This document shows positions 41,489 to 52,379 of a stretch of 64,000 bases of DNA, piece after piece. A program made the position numbers and the translations under genes. Source of the stretch: Cladosporium sp. IMV 00045 (lineage: Eukaryota > Ascomycota > Dothideomycetes > Cladosporiales > Cladosporiaceae); the NCBI GenBank assembly GCA_001931905.2, contig MSJI02000650.1:1-64000 (forward strand), read 5' to 3'. The notes under the pieces are model-generated. The model searched no databases and was not told where the DNA came from. It saw nothing but the letters and a program-made list of their open reading frames with translations. Positions within the stretch are counted from its first letter, which is position 1. Every line of letters starts with the position of its first letter.

Positions 41489-42496
41489 TCACGTCTTGTA
41501 TGAGCCCCTGCACATGGCGCGAGTCGCGAGGGATTGCTTGAGGACACTTGATAATGACACAGTGCTTGTTACAATAAGCAAAGTGTCTTCACTCAATGAG
41601 GGTTTCTTGTCGCCGTTTGCTTTAAGCCAATAATCGCAGAGTTCGCATCGCAGCATCTCAAGCTGTTCTCGGACAGCCCCAAAGGTCACTCCTTTCTCTC
41701 GCACGACTGAGTGGCCCCTATAGCCATGGCGGATTTTGACTTTTGGTACAGGTGGTTGAGTCACGAACGCGTCGGGTGTGGACACCTTAAGCCAGGAAAC
41801 GTGGAGCTCTTCGAATCTAAGGTACGTCGAGTATCCGCTATTCGGTTTTAAGATAGGGTGCGGCTTTACGACAAGCTGGCTGTTCTTGTTTGCCTTCGTG
41901 GGGAGGGTTGGCAGCCACATTGTTCTTTCACCCGTGTAATGGTAAGGGCCGTTCTTCAACCACTCAAAGTGATATTCGGGCTCCTCTGGTTGGAGAAAGA
42001 GGGTACGGCGAAGCTTGATAGAGCCATGGATAACGTCCTTCCAGGACTTCGAAACGCGGCGAGCGCGAGTGAGGGTCTTCATCGGAAGATGTGAACATAT
42101 CGTCTCCAGCAGTTCTGTGGTGTTGAGGACTTTGCGCACCGGGTCTGCGTCTTGGTCGGCGGTAGCTGCTTGTGCTTGAGTGGAGATGATGGCATCGGCT
42201 GAGTTTGATCCATCATCGGCCATGGCTGGTGGAGCTGCTAAAGTGTCGACAATTGTGGATGCTGGATCTGGCGAGTTGTCGACGTTGGATCGTCGAGCTG
42301 TCTCGTGGCTGACGTCGGGAACAAGTAAAACTTGTCTGTTGTTGGAAAGGGTAGTTGTGGTGTTGTCGTGTTGTAATGGTGCAGGACAGTGTTCGAAGAG
42401 CGAGAGCAAACGACGTTTTATGCTGCCAGTGTAGACTGATGGCGACATGTGATGCAACGCTAATGCAGGGTTCTGCCGGTAAACAAGAGCATTCAC
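41489..42496 (-). CDS. F-box protein
   Basis: Likely substrate receptor for an SCF ubiquitin ligase. Single-exon frame of 335 aa. The F-box is at about residues 123-165: VLNTTELLETICSHLPMKTL, then RARRVSKSWKDVIHGSIKLR, followed by the RTLFLQPEEP motif often seen after F-boxes in Mycosphaerellaceae-type fungal families. The C-terminal part (FEELHVSWLKVSTPDAFVTQ, VREKGVTFGAVREQLEML) belongs to the same expanded class and has no LRR or WD repeats. The first 110 residues look disordered and could be partly untranslated; later in-frame Mets at 42448 and 42226 (MADDGSNSAD) are plausible starts. Target unknown. Confidence 0.85.
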   Translation of the reverse strand: MNALVYRQNPALALHHMSPSVYTGSIKRRLLSLFEHCPAPLQHDNTTTTLSNNRQVLLVPDVSHETARRSNVDNSPDPASTIVDTLAAPPAMADDGSNSADAIISTQAQAATADQDADPVRKVLNTTELLETICSHLPMKTLTRARRVSKSWKDVIHGSIKLRRTLFLQPEEPEYHFEWLKNGPYHYTGERTMWLPTLPTKANKNSQLVVKPHPILKPNSGYSTYLRFEELHVSWLKVSTPDAFVTQPPVPKVKIRHGYRGHSVVREKGVTFGAVREQLEMLRCELCDYWLKANGDKKPSLSEDTLLIVTSTVSLSSVLKQSLATRAMCRGSYKT

Positions 42497-43087
42497 TTCA
42501 TTCTCGAGGAAGAAGCGTCACTTGGCACGCACGTGACAGCTTCACTTGCGATGCCCTCGAGTGACTGGACACATGATTCAGCTCATAGTTGGCGTTACTG
42601 TGAAGCTGATCGATGCGAGTCCATGGGCTGGCCGTGACCATGCTAATTATAGCATTTGTGGGCGCTCTTGTGTTATGTTCATGCATTTGCCATGAAGTGA
42701 AGTCAGAAGTCTCAGATTGAAGCTTTGTTCTTGTCGTCTCAACACTCTCAAGCTCTTCCCATCACTTAGACGATCTGCTTCGAACGATTTGTGAAAGACT
42801 TCTAGCAACTATAAGTTAGCCTGTATCAATCGTGATCGTCTTTGTGCGCCTCATTTTCAACACAAACCTCACCATGCTCTCCATCTTGTCCATTTGTTGT
42901 ACTGTCGATACAAGCCTCATCCCACTCTACCATTCCCATCTTGCCCATCCAAGAAAACGATGGATTACTTGATCAGCAACACCAGACCACCAATTAGCAG
43001 CCCACAGTACATTCAACAAAAGCATATACTACTTCTCAGATCGCATCAGCAGACAAGGCTCGCAAAAAGCCTAAAAAGAAACAATCA
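42497..43087. other. Intergenic, no protein gene seen
   Basis: About 0.6 kb between the F-box gene start and the tRNA. Short frames lack support. Confidence 0.4.
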
Positions 43088-43188
43088 TGGAGAAACCCGG
43101 AGTCGAACCGGGAACCTTCTCCACTCAGCTGCGTACGGGGTGATTTGCACAGTGCTAAGAAGATGTCATACCGCTAGACCATATCCCC
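43088..43188 (-). tRNA. tRNA-Ala (anticodon AGC) with intron
   Basis: The minus strand folds as a tRNA. The 5' acceptor strand is GGGGATA and the 3' strand TTTCTCC followed by A73. It has T8, G9, a D arm with A14 and G18G19, and an anticodon stem TCTTC/GGAGA. The loop is TTAGCA then, after the intron, T. The T arm is CCCGG-TTCGACT-CCGGG. The anticodon is AGC, and the acceptor has the G3:U70 wobble pair that is the alanine identity element. About 29 nt (43123-43152, giving CTGTGC...GCTGAG) sit after position 37 as a canonical tRNA intron whose GCT can pair with the anticodon. Odd points are a U6-U67 mismatch and a weak D stem. CCA is not encoded. Confidence 0.85.
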
Positions 43189-43612
43189 TGTGTTGGATGA
43201 TTGCTGTGAATCGATGGATCACGTGATGTTGACGTTGCTCATGTAGTGGTGCAATTAAGCTGTTTTTCCAGCAAATGGGGTGGTGCTCACCCATATTGAA
43301 TGGAAATCCGAAGTCGTTTCAGTGCTGTGCAAAGTGAACCCGTATCACGGCAAAGCGATACTGCTTGTCAATTTCTCTTGATTCATTTCTCCGAGTTGGT
43401 CTACCTACTGCCTTGCTCCAGCTAATGTAGGATCGCCCTTAGGTAGGGAAGTGCATGTAACTGCTCGGCGTGCTGAGGAACATGTCAATGATGCAGCTTT
43501 CTTTCTCAGCGAGACTCTTCTGGCAACGCTTTGAACGGGAAGTCAAGTAAGCCGTAGATGAGTGTAAGTCTCTGGGACTCCAGTAATGTCGATATTTATG
43601 TTTCGAGCTCGC
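43189..43612. other. Intergenic, no gene seen
   Basis: About 0.42 kb upstream of the tRNA and downstream of the ARPC5 stop. No supported feature was seen. Confidence 0.4.
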
Positions 43613-44356
43613 TCAAACGGTCCTACGGTCAGACATGACTCTGACGATACTTCCAGGGCCGGCCAGTTCAACAAGCTACAATCTCCAGTCAGTACACGAT
43701 ATCCAAATCCCTCAATCTTCAAGCAACGACTCACCTTCTCATGCCAACTCAACAGCACACTCATCGCCTGTCCACCGCCCTCCGCACCACCGAAACTCCT
43801 ACCCCCCGCCTGCGTGAAACCGGTCTGCTGAGGCGTGACGTTCTTGCCGGCCGAGTGCGCCGAAGTGGGTCCTCCCTGCGCCATGCCCTTGTAGATGTAC
43901 TTCATCAGGGTGTCGCAGACCTCGGAGCCGCCTTCGGACTGGTAGATGCGCTGCAGGATGGGCGTCATTTCCGACTGCCGTATTGACTGCAGGATCTCCG
44001 TGACTGTGCTGAGGTGCATGTTCTGTGTGGATTAATCGCTCAGCCTATGTTGTCTTTCTTCTTCTTATTGTCACTGCCTAGAGTGCGAGCTCCTTCAATA
44101 CCGAAGCTAGACCATTGGCTGTTGTCTTTACCTTTCCTTGCTCGTCTGCGCCGTAGGGCGGGTTCTCCAATGCCCCTTTCAGCGCCTCCTCCGACTGTCC
44201 CGCGCGCATCAATTGCTTGATCTGGCCCGACAGCGTCTGTACATCTTGCGTCGAGACCGGCTGGACAGCCGGGGTGAGGGTTGCGATGTCGAAGTTCTTG
44301 GAGGATTCCGGGTCGAGCGCGTCGATGTCGAGGGTTCTCCAGTTGAATTCGGCCAT
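43613..44356 (-). CDS. ARC15: Arp2/3 complex subunit 5 (ARPC5, p16-Arc)
   Basis: Smallest subunit of the Arp2/3 complex, which nucleates branched actin at endocytic sites and hyphal tips. Three exons, 44132-44356, 43735-44022 and 43613-43675, join in phase 0 across introns of 109 nt (GTAAAG...CACAG) and 59 nt (GTGAGT...TTGTAG) to give 191 aa. Family blocks are MAEFNWRTLDIDALDPES, ALENPPYGADEQGK, HLSTVTEILQSIRQSEMTPI, CDTLMKYIYKGMA and LLSWHEKLVELAGPGSIVRV, ending MSDRRTV. The short third exon carries the conserved C-terminus and is missed if the middle exon is read through. Slightly longer than the human protein because of a Gly/Ser insert before GGGQAMSVL. Confidence 0.96.
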
Positions 44357-44681
44357 GGTCGTGTGTGATTTGAGTGCTTGTAATTCAAATCAATTGAGCA
44401 ATCGTGAACAATGTATGGTGTATGTACGTTTCCCAAACACCGCCAGCCGCTGCCTGTCTGACGACGTTGATGATGTGGGGTTAGCCCAGCACCACGCAGC
44501 AGCGCGAGACCAGCACTTTTGTCCACCAGCCTGACCCCAATCCCACGACTTTCGATGCTTACCATCCCCCATCTCGCAACTCCGACCGCAGCTTCACAGC
44601 AAGCAACTCCATTGACAAGAGAGGAAGCGAGAGAGCCAGTGATTGTGAGAGATCATTGCACACACACACACACAACCCACC
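44357..44681. promoter_or_regulatory. Divergent promoter, ARPC5 / complex I 21 kDa gene, with (CA)8
   Basis: 325 bp between two divergent housekeeping genes. A (CA)8 microsatellite at 44659-44674 lies directly before ATG 44682 and is therefore probably in the leader. Confidence 0.5.
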
Positions 44682-45379
44682 ATGTCGCAGCAATCCCAAC
44701 ACCCCCCGGAGACCGTCTCCTCCATCGAGGGCCCTGAACTCGGCCAGACCGTCAGGCCCCAGGTGCCCGCCAAAAGACTCAACTCAGACTACCCGGTACA
44801 TATATACTCACCCACCACCCTAGGCTCCAATGCGCCTCTCGAAGTGTATCCCACACGCTCCGTACTAATACCAATCCCCAGCTCATCGACTCAGACCCCC
44901 ACTTCAACCGCGTGCTCAGCTACGCCCGCACCTCAGACTACGCCGCGGGAGCCGCCTTCGCCGCCCTCTCGCCCGGCCTGATGCTGTGGTGGGAGCGCAT
45001 TTCCCCCTCCGAAGTAGGCCGCGGCGGCTTTGCATCTGCCATGCGCCTTTCGGGTTTCGTGGGCCTGTCCGCGGGCTTCCTGCTCTTCTACTCGCGCAGC
45101 CAGAACCGCTTCTACGGGTGGACGGAGAACCGACGCGAGCTGGACATGGACATGCGCGAGATGACGGACCGCGTCAAGCGCGGCGAGCCGCTGTACGGCA
45201 AGTCCGCGCTCACCGAGTACATGCAGGGCGTGGCGGCGCGCCAGAGCAGGTATTCTGGTGTTTTCTTGCATGTTATGCCCTGGTTTAACTTTGTCAACCA
45301 CCCGCACCATGGTGTTGATACGGCGAAGTATTATCAGAATGCGGAGAGGGAGTTGGAGGCGGAGAAGAGGGCGGCTTAG
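44682..45379 (+). CDS. NADH:ubiquinone oxidoreductase 21 kDa subunit (complex I, fungal)
   Basis: Accessory subunit of mitochondrial complex I, typical of filamentous ascomycetes (Neurospora nuo-21 type). Exons 44682-44795 and 44882-45379 are separated by an 86-nt intron (GTACAT...TACTAAT...CCCCAG); the product is 203 aa. Diagnostic blocks: NSDYPLIDSDPHFNRVLSYA directly across the splice site, RTSDYAAGAAFAALSPGLML, two membrane segments (AAGAAFAALSPGLMLWW; LSGFVGLSAGFLLFYSR), then FYGWTENRRELDMDMREMTD and the C-terminal VMPWFNFVNHPHHGVDTAKY. The N-terminal and C-terminal NADH_u_ox domains are both complete. Confidence 0.95.
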
Positions 45380-46013
45380 AGTGGGGACATGGATGTTTGG
45401 GGAGGATTAGTGGTGGATACGGAGAGAGGATGGGAGATGGGGTCTGGAACGGCTGGTCAGGCTGTCCTGATAGAGTAGAGGCCAGGATACCGACGGAGCG
45501 AGCAAGGGATACCAGTGGCCTGTACGAGTACCAAGGCCACTTTTTGTGTGTGTGTGTATAAATCACGTGGGGTCGGTTTTTGCAAGATTTAAAGCAAATG
45601 AAAGACAATTTTTCCTTTTTCTTACGAGAGGTGCACGTTGCAAAACATTTCAGGGAGCAATTCGACACGGCTGGTCTAGGAGGTCTTCTTGCAGTTCTTT
45701 GCCTCGACTGGGAAGAATATGTGCGAATTGGTTTACGAGGTATGTCAAGGGGCTTCTCAATCAAAGGGAACGCGAGCTAGGCGCAGAATGTCTTTGATCA
45801 AATTATCGCGCCACCACCAGGTTTGTTGCTCAACTGGGAATTTCTTGCATTTCTTCGTTATAACTGGGAAAGACTATCTTAAAACTGATCTATGAGGCAT
45901 ATCAAGGCGCTCTTCATCAACCGCAACTCGCGCCACCACCAGGTCCTGCCAACACCTACACACCAGGCACATTGCCACTTTCACCGCAGCCAAACTTGAA
46001 CATCAACACCCCC
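45380..46013. other. Intergenic with a diverged tandem duplication
   Basis: About 0.63 kb between convergent genes. It contains a degenerate direct repeat (see the repeat entry) and a short GT-run near 45546-45556. No gene was seen. Confidence 0.5.
45688..45944 (+). repeat. Diverged tandem duplication
   Basis: Copy 1 (45688-45822) and copy 2 (about 45850-45944) share, in order, tcttgca-ttctt, actgggaa-ga-ta, ttac/tatgaggtat/catatcaagg, ttc-tcaatcaa and a perfect 17-mer tcgcgccaccaccaggt (45806-45822 and 45928-45944). Copy 1 carries about 35 extra bases. Neither copy encodes a recognisable protein. Confidence 0.75.
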
Positions 46014-48593
46014 TCAAACCTCCGGCCCCACGCCCTCAACCTTCGTACAAATCCACGTACTCGCATACATATTAACGCGATCCGTACACGTCCCCGGCGG
46101 CACCCTCGCCGCGACCCTCTTACTGCTGAACCCCATCTGCTCGAAAACCTTCACGTACCACGGACTAAGGCCCGCGCTGCGCAGGAGCACGCGGCCGCCG
46201 ATTTTGAGCGCGCGGTTGACGGCGCGCACTTGCTGGGGAGCCTCGGCGGCGCCCGGCGTGAACCAGTCCATCGAGTCCATGAGGACTGCGATGGTCAGGC
46301 TTTCCGGCTGCATGCGCGCGAACACCTCGCTGAGTTCGTCGGTGTGGATGCGTAGGTTGTCGAGGGCGGCGGGGGTGGAGAGGCGAGAGTGGGATTTGGG
46401 GGAGAGGTAGGTTGGGTGGCATTTGCGGGTGTAGTGGCCTGGGAGAGGAGGGCGTTAGTCTTTGGGGTTGGTTGATGAGGGGATGGAGGGGATGGGGGAC
46501 TTACCAAGGAGGCAGACGAGGTAGTAGTGGTTGTCTTCGCTGACAAGAGTCTGGCCGACGACAGGGTCGAGCGTTTGCACGCCGTATTCCCAGATGGCCT
46601 GGCCGCTCTTTGTGGCGGTGATCTCGCCGGCTTTGCCGTTTCCGCTGGCCTTCTCTTGTGCTTTCATTGCGTCAGGGCTCTCGCCCATGCGCTTGAAGTC
46701 TTCCTCGATCATTGCCCGCTGTTCGCTGGGAACGCCGAGAGCCTTCCACAGGAATCGCTCGGAGCCAATGACGAAATATGCCAATAGGCGGGAAAGCAAG
46801 ACGCGACGCACACGCTTGCTCCAGATTTCTCTCTGCTCGGCGAGAGTCTGCGCGGAGGCGAGCTGTAGCATGTCTTTGCGGACACCGAGGAGCTTGCCGA
46901 GCCATTGTACGAGTTGGAGGGCGTGCCTGGAGCCACCGGTTGAGTACAGACCTTTGCCTTCGGGGGCGAAGGTGGCCGGGCCTACATTCAACCAGTAGTC
47001 GAAGGCCTGGCTGGAGAGATGGGGAGAGAGACGTTGAAGGAGCAAGTTGTCGAAATTCTCATGCTTGCCCTCACCAAAGAGTTTCCACATGTCTTCGTGT
47101 TCGAGCCCGCGGAAGGCGGCAACCTTGAGCTCGAGGAGATGGTTCTGGGCAGGGTTCAGATCGACAGCGTGAATACGCTTGGGACGTTCAAGAGCGTAGG
47201 AAAGGATGTTGTCGCCTGCACTGGTGATGGCAAGGATCACATCTTCCGAGGTGATCTTGAGCAAGCGAGAGTCGACGCGGGAATCCTCCCAGGTGAATGC
47301 GTAGATGTACTCATCGTTGAACTGACGGTGCTTCTGCAGCTGCTCATCGTAGTAGATGCGAGTCTTGTTGTTCTGGTAGTAAGCCGCCGGCAGGGGAAGG
47401 GAGGCAGCCAGATTGACGACTGCGGATTCGTAAGCTTTGCTGTGACGCTCGGATTGAGAAGAAGTCCTGCGCGGTTTTACGAGCGATTTCGAGTGTACAT
47501 CAAGAGCGGAGATGAAAGGGCTTTCGGTCACAACGGCATCGAGAGCGGCCAACTGCTGCATGCTCGTGCTCGTATCCCGCGCACAGCCGACGAAGATGTA
47601 GTAGGGAATTCTGAATCCCATGAGGCGGCATCGGCGGTTCGTGCTGAGGATTGTACCGAACTTATATTCGATGTAGTCACGTCTCGCAGAATCCAGGTTG
47701 ACACGGTCGAGTTCGAACCAAGTCCTCCAGAACACGCGGGAAATCCACATGCAATGCCTGTTGATCGCACCGCCCATGTAGTTACGACTCTGGAACTCGA
47801 TCTGGTTCTGAACGTAGAAATCGACAACACCGACGATGCCATTGGTACCAAGGAGGTTGCTCACGCTGTCGATTGCTGGGTGGAACTCGGGGATCATGCT
47901 CAAGCTGTAGGACATGGTGAGGACATCGGCTCCGATAGGATCGTTTGCGTCCTCGTCGTAAGCGGATTTGCCAATGCTGAAGTGCGCCTTGTCATCGGTG
48001 ACGCCAGTCTCATAGTCAGTCAGACGGAAACGACGAGCATCCTCGCAGATAACGTGAACGTTCTTCCAACCCAGGCGGCGGAAACGCTCGCGAGCGACCT
48101 CGCAGAGCGATGTGCTCAAGTCGACCAGGTAGACGGCGTGAAAGAAGGTCGGGACGTCGAGCTGCTGCTGCATCTGCTCAATGTTCCAGCCCGTTCCGCC
48201 TCCCATGTCCACCCAGATAGGCTTGGATCGAATCTGACCCGTCTGCTGTCGATACTTTGCTTGTGCGGCGACCAGTGCCAGCATGTCTTCCCTACCCTGC
48301 AACAATCGCGTCCTTGTAGCATCGTAAATTGAAGCCTGGGCCTTGTAGAAACTTTCGAGAGCGTCTTGCTGGCTGCCGCTGCCGTCGCCAGAGTGCGGTT
48401 TGAGGAAGCAATTGTAGGCGAATTTGGCGTAGTTATTCCAGGCGCCGTAAGATTTCCGGAGCAGGCTGACTTCGGTGAAGGAGAAAATCACGTAAGAGGC
48501 AACGATGAAGACGAGGAGGACCGAGGCGAGGCTGACCTGCGCCAATGGGTCGGCTAGGGAGTGGTAGAGGCCGCTCAGGTTCGAGGACGCCAT
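46014..48593 (-). CDS. BTA1: Betaine lipid (DGTS) synthase, BTA1 type
   Basis: Makes the phosphorus-free membrane lipid diacylglyceryl-trimethylhomoserine from diacylglycerol and SAM. It combines both bacterial activities: an N-terminal BtaB-like methyltransferase and a C-terminal BtaA-like (DUF3419) 3-amino-3-carboxypropyl transferase. Exons 46505-48593 and 46014-46438 flank a 66-nt intron (GTAAGT...CCCAG), giving 837 aa. A membrane segment lies at about 20-40; motif I WVDMGGGTGWNIEQMQQ at 127-143; the second half opens near residue 425 with YIYAFTWEDSRVDSRLLKI, contains VILAITSAGDNILSYAL and HAVDLNPAQNHLLELKV, and ends in the exon-2 block VLMDSMDWFTPG. In other fungi this gene is induced by phosphate starvation; no PHO element was checked here. 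Confidence 0.95.
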
Positions 48594-50009
48594 GATGTCG
48601 ATGATATAGCTGCCCAGCTCGGTGCTGAGCCGGGATAGCTTGTAAGTATAGGGATGTATGTGTATAACGACAGGGAATCAGAACAAGTGTGAACAAGGAA
48701 AGAAGCAAGGGAGGAATGAGAGAAAAAAAAAATCCCCAAGGCAGGAGGGAAGCCAGACACTTATCCGAAAGACCAAGACGGGCGCCTCTCATTTCCCTCA
48801 ACGAAAAAGTCGAAGGCCAGAGAAAGTCTGGTGCCGATCGTATACCAGGCACAGCGCGCGTGCATGTGCGGCGTAAACACACGCATGACATGTTGTGAGC
48901 AGCCCACGGGCGGCCATGGTCGCAACCCCGCCAGAGGGCTACGGAGGGACGCGAGTAGCAGCTTGAGAGCACGATCACCGCCACCTATCAGCACGCCCAC
49001 ATGCACACCGGATCGCGTTACAGGCACCGCGCTCGGGCGTAGCTAACCCCACGGGTCCAGTAAGGAATGATGCAGCCAGGGAAATTCTGTTGATTGCCGT
49101 GATAAAGGCGTTCCAACCCATGCTGGGCTAAAGGCCTGGGACTGGCTGCAGGGACTCGAGTGTAAAGACGGGCGTCGGAGACTAGTGGAGGGGCAGTAGG
49201 AGACAAAACGACGAATGAGCCTCTCACGAGCCGTCCACGCAGACACGAGCCGAGTCTACAGGAGAACAGGGCAGCAAGGCGGAGGGAGAGAGGGCGATGG
49301 ATGGAGGATGATGTGGTTCGGACTGGAGAAGGGCACACGAAAGCCCGCGCTAGCAGCCATCGCCCAATCATGTCGACCAACGTTGAGGCGTGTTGCGACC
49401 TCACCTTCTGTTACAGGTTGCCCTTCTCCGTCTGATAGACCATGGGCGTTGTTTTGCCGAAGAAGCAGCAAGCTTTCGTTTTCACTTGTTGCATGCACGC
49501 GATTAGGTTAGTATCGGGAATCGCTGGGCGTCAGGAACGAAGACACGCCTCCGTCGGGATCATTCTGGACAGATAGTTATTCCGATCCTTTACCTTAGCA
49601 TTGCCTCATCACATGATTCGATCTTGGAAGTTTGATTCCTGTTGTCTTGAAGATCCTCCGATCAATCGATCAATCTTCTGTGACGTTCTGCTTTGAAAGA
49701 CCCAATAGCTACACCATGATTCGCGTCGACAAGAACATCAGGTGAGCATGCTCCCTTCCCTGCATGACGTTGTCGCAATTCAATGTCACTTCCAACAGGA
49801 AGGTCCCCAAAATAAAACTGCAAGAGGATGTCGCTTGTGTGAGTATTTCAATTTTCTCAGCTATTACTATCATATGGAGTTCTAAAAGTACGCCCGCTCG
49901 TGGTCACCATGCTGAAGTGCTCATTATACATAAAACCCTTCATATTCTTACTTGGACAGGGAGAAAAAAGCCGAGCCAAAGCCCCGCGATGCAGACGAAG
50001 AAAAAGCAT
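48594..50009. other. Intergenic, BTA1 promoter side
   Basis: About 1.4 kb upstream of BTA1 and downstream of RER1. A plus-strand ATG at 49717 followed by a well-formed intron (GTGAGC...AACAG) opens a frame with no family resemblance that would run into the RER1 3' end; it is not called. No repeat or RNA gene was seen. Confidence 0.45.
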
Positions 50010-50897
50010 CTACTTCGCAGAGTACTTGGCCTTGCCGAAGTCCCAAGGGACGTATCTGAGGGAGAATAACGCGTCAGTGTTCTGAACACCCATTTGTTCG
50101 TGCACAAATTGGCATCTTCTCATCAACCAAAACTCACCTGTACTTAATCATGCTCTGAATCTGCCTCCTCATGGTCAAGAACACCAGGATCAACCAGTAA
50201 ACGACAAGGACGGGCCAGAAGACGGGCAGGTTGAAGATCTCGCTCCAGCTGCACAGGAAAGCGATGCAGATGGCGCGCGTGGCCGAGTGCCAGAACTTGA
50301 ACTCGGGCAGGCGGCGGACGAAAGGTTTGAACTCCTCGTCGCTCTTGGTGGGGAGCGAGGACTGGCCCGAGGGCATGCCGTCCTCCATGTCCGTGTCGCT
50401 CTCGAGGCTGGGGTCGAACTTGGGCGAGATGAAGGCGAGGAAGAGGTTGAGGAGGTAGATACCCAGGGAGTATGCGACTGCGTGGGTTGCGTTAGTGGGG
50501 TTGTCCTTTGTCTGATCTAATCTTGTTGCCTTGAGCGGCGTTTGGGCATTGCGCTTCTGCTATTGCCTTTACCAGCTCGAGCCAGTGAATTGTGCATGCT
50601 CTTGAGACATACCAATATACCATCCCTGCGCGAAGACTATGCGTAGCCCAAACAGGATGAAGACTGCTCCGGTTGCGACCCATCGGTATGCGGTGTAAGG
50701 CGTGGCCTTGTCCAGGTAGCTTTGGTAAATCTGTGCCCATCCAGTCAGTACACGTCTATGGTCGCGAACAGTATCCCAGATGCGCAAGCTCGTCCGGCGG
50801 AACATCCAGCATTCTTCCCTGGGTGACTGACCCTCTGGAACTTGGTGGTTTGCGCGCTCACAGCGGCGAAAGGAGTCTCAGGCTCCGGCGCATCCAT
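50010..50897 (-). CDS. RER1: Rer1, Golgi-to-ER retrieval receptor
   Basis: Golgi membrane receptor that returns ER membrane proteins by COPI vesicles. Four exons: 50832-50897, 50613-50730, 50138-50477, 50010-50055; introns of 101, 135 and 82 nt are all GT-AG and restore frame, giving 189 aa. Exon 1 encodes MDAPEPETPFAAVSAQTTKF. Then come QRIYQSYLDKATPYTAYRW, the membrane pair VATGAVFILFGLRIVFAQGW and YIVAYSLGIYLLNLFLAF, LPTKSDEEFKPFVRRLPEFK, FWHSATRAICIAFLCSW, LVVYWLILVFLTMRRQIQ and the last exon YVPWDFGKAKYSAK. Four membrane segments as expected. The short final exon carries the conserved C-terminus. Confidence 0.97.
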
Positions 50898-51447
50898 CTT
50901 TGCTGTAGCCTGTCGTGCGTTCGGGTGGCTTTTATGTTGGATTGATGATCAGGTGGGGAGGTGCTTCGGATTTCCGATATGCGAACAGACGATATGGCAA
51001 GCGGTAGTGGTGGTTCAAACGGTCGTAGCAAGTCTCGAGACTTTCTGGGTGGGCTGGGCTTTGGTTGAAGAACGGCGAACGGACAGATTGCGCGCGGGTG
51101 TTCGTGGCGTTGAGAGGCCAGCCAGCAGCCAGCAAAGCCACGAGTGTGGCTGAGCCGGGGTTGAATTAACCCCAGCCTTACCCAATTTGATTACCTCCCT
51201 TACCCCTGGCTTGATTGATGCTTTAAGTAATTCGGTGGGACGAACTTGCCAGTCCTCCACGACTTTTGTTTCGGCTTAAGCAATCGAACCTCGGACCTGA
51301 AGCAACGGACCGACGGCAAGACATCATGGGGTAGCTGGTAGCTGCTTATACCGAGCAGCATGTAACATTATATCACCTGCAGCCTCAAGCCATTGCAGTC
51401 TTCCAAACTCCACAACCTTTAACAAGGCATTCGCAGAATCACACAAG
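50898..51447. promoter_or_regulatory. Divergent promoter, RER1 / enoyl-CoA hydratase
   Basis: 550 bp between divergent genes. No strong TATA or CCAAT motif was seen. Confidence 0.35.
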
Positions 51448-52379
51448 ATGCTCTCATCACGCCTGAGACCCTGCACCTCGCAGTTCAATAAGTTCATCGT
51501 GCCATTGCGAGCTCGCTACTCCTCGGCAGCCGACAAGCAGTATGAGTTCCTCAAAGTGACCGTCCCTCGAACAGGCGTGGGCATGAGTATGTCAAAACAA
51601 CAAAACCAAACCAACCCACTCTCATCACCAACTAACACCCAAAACCAGTCCAACTCCACCGCCCCAAAGCCCTCAACGCCCTCTTCACCCCCCTCATAAC
51701 CGAGCTAAACAGCGCCCTGAAATCCTTCGACGCCGACCCCAGCATCGGCGCCATGGTGCTGACCGGCAGCGAGAAAGCCTTCGCGGCCGGCGCGGACATC
51801 AAAGAAATGGCGCCCAAAACCTTCGCGGACGCCTACGGCGCCGACTTCATCGAGTCGTGGTCCGAGCTGCCGGCCCTGATCAAGAAGCCCGTCATCAGCG
51901 CCGTGAACGGGCACGCGCTCGGCGGCGGCTGCGAGCTGGCCATGATGGCCGACGTGCTGTACTGCAGCGCGAAAGCGAACTTCGGCCAGCCGGAGATTAA
52001 GTTGGGTGTCATCCCGGGTGCGGGAGGGAGTCAGCGCCTCACGCGCGCGATCGGGAAGAGTAGGGCGATGGAGCTGATTCTCACGGGGAAGAATTTCAGC
52101 GGCCAGGATGCGTATGATTGGGGACTGGCGGCGAGGGTGTTCGAGACGCCGGAGGCTTGCGTTGATGGAGCCCTGGATACCGCGGAGACGATTGCGGGTT
52201 ACTCCAAGATTGCTGTCAAGGCGGGCAAGGAGGCGGTTAACAAGAGTCAGGACTTGGGCGTGAGGGAGGGTGTGGAGTACGAGCGCAGGATCTTCCACAG
52301 CCTCTTTGGCAGTGAGGATCAGAAGATCGGTATGAAGGCTTTCGCGGAGAAGAAGAAGCCTGAGTGGACTCACCGGTAA
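51448..52379 (+). CDS. Mitochondrial enoyl-CoA hydratase (ECHS1 type)
   Basis: Hydrates trans-2-enoyl-CoA in mitochondrial beta-oxidation and branched-chain amino acid breakdown. Exons 51448-51586 and 51649-52379 with a 62-nt intron (GTATGT...ACTAAC...ACCAG) give 289 aa. The N-terminus MLSSRLRPCTSQFNKFIVPL is a basic presequence. The crotonase core follows: VQ-type entry I-QLHRPKALNALFTPLI, oxyanion hole AFAAGADIKEMA, and HALGGGCELAMMADV with catalytic Glu142 and FGQPEIKLGVIPGAGGSQRL with Glu162, matching the Glu144/Glu164 pair of the mammalian enzyme. Full length. The C-terminus KKKPEWTHR is as expected for the family. Confidence 0.96.

Noticed and set aside
43088..43188. tRNA-Glu or tRNA-Leu reading of the tRNA
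   Set aside because: Alternative alignments of the anticodon arm lose U33 or break the stem; only AGC fits, and G3:U70 agrees with alanine.
47019..48332. 437-codon plus-strand frame
   Set aside because: It is antisense to the BTA1 coding exon, which has clear homology on the minus strand.
49717..50069. Plus-strand two-exon frame opening MIRVDKNIRKVPKIKLQEDV
   Set aside because: The splice sites look good but the downstream frame has no family similarity, low-quality composition and overlaps the final exon of RER1 on the other strand. Could be a non-coding transcript.
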